From NCBI RefSeq assembly GCF_014839805.1, contig NC_051131.1, positions 12,698,913 through 12,762,912 on the forward strand: a stretch of 64,000 nt of DNA, given 5' to 3'. This document shows positions 63,601-64,000 of the stretch, in pieces; within the stretch, counting starts at the first letter, position 1, and each line of letters starts with the position of its first letter. The stretch comes from Manduca sexta. Taxonomy: Eukaryota; Arthropoda; Insecta; Lepidoptera; Sphingidae. A program made the position numbers and the translations under genes. Below the pieces are notes generated by a model. The model was not told the origin of the DNA and ran no database searches. It worked only from the letters and a program-made list of their open reading frames with translations.

Positions 63601-64000
63601 AGGCTCTAGACGACATTGTGTTGCTCACTAAAAGCCTTCCGTCTCAAAGTTCGAAACACACACTATATACGTTGTTTTTTAACAGAGGATTTCTCACTAA
63701 ACATTAAAATACATAAGAAAAACACTCCGATCTTGAGTAAGATAAAATATTAAAATATAATATATAATGATTTAACATTCAAACAAATCTGAAGTGTCGA
63801 AATGTCACTAATTTCAGTTGCCAGTGTAATAATAATCTGTACCCATATTTTTATAATTTAAAAATAAAGTCCAGACATATTTTAGCTGACTTTAGTATTT
63901 CTGTCAATACAAGTACAAGTCGCCATTTGTTTGTTTTTGGAACAATTAATATTTTCTCTTTTTTACCAGCTTTTTGGAGTTTGTTCATAATTATTAAGTA

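Larger units (their letters stand above)
44069..64000. other. Probable first intron of the second tetraspanin, no other gene supported
   Basis: AT-rich DNA with scattered repeats listed separately. I looked for TM2/TM3 or CCG-containing exons on the plus strand and found none. Blank stretches, where I see no feature, include 44069-45759, 45906-47653, 49261-51563, 53600-56856 and 57622-60459. A GC-rich patch at 50990-51060 (CCACGTGACGTGG, then GACGCCGCTCTGGCGCCCC) is unexplained. Confidence 0.45.

Overview
This 64-kb window looks like nuclear DNA of a lepidopteran insect (moth or butterfly). Three things point there: spliced animal genes in AT-rich sequence, a maT-type (DD37D) mariner element, and dense small repeats of kinds I associate with moth and butterfly genomes (tRNA-headed SINE-like copies, RTE-like LINE 3' ends with GAT-repeat tails, many small inverted-repeat elements). 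The species assignment is inference. There is no sign of bacterial or viral genome organisation.

Layout. 1-1350: a complete maT/mariner element with terminal inverted repeats, a TA duplication and an uninterrupted transposase frame. 2700-4430 (minus): four exons of the small GTPase ARFRP1; its last exon is not in the window, so the mariner copy and a second small transposon (2101-2606) appear to sit in its last intron. 4868-7627 (plus): an uninterrupted 919-codon CFAP70 (ciliary/flagellar TPR protein) gene, head to head with ARFRP1 over a 437-bp shared promoter interval. 8212-35907 (plus): a five-exon, 269-aa tetraspanin whose last intron is 25.6 kb and holds most of the mobile DNA in the window. 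35908-43850: intergenic, mostly featureless, with small elements and a broken LINE end. 44009-44068 (plus): the first exon of a second tetraspanin, with the same 20-codon, phase-0 structure as the first; its other exons were not found and probably lie beyond 64000. 44069-64000 is therefore probably its first intron: AT-rich, scattered repeats, no gene I can support.

The most unusual mobile DNA is a pair of related elements. A 506-bp copy (2101-2606) is the two ends of a longer 1.8-kb copy (20851-22651) joined together. The longer copy carries a well-formed first exon of a THAP zinc-finger protein, as in P-element-type and other THAP transposases. This suggests a THAP transposon family with an internally deleted derivative in the same window. 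Other structures of note are two tandem perfect hairpins at 26011-26072, a 34-bp-arm foldback at 43343-43421 just upstream of the second tetraspanin, and a composite nested element at 18454-19048.

The host genes do not form one pathway. ARFRP1 acts in Golgi trafficking, CFAP70 in axonemes and the tetraspanins in membranes. Only the two tetraspanins look related by local duplication.
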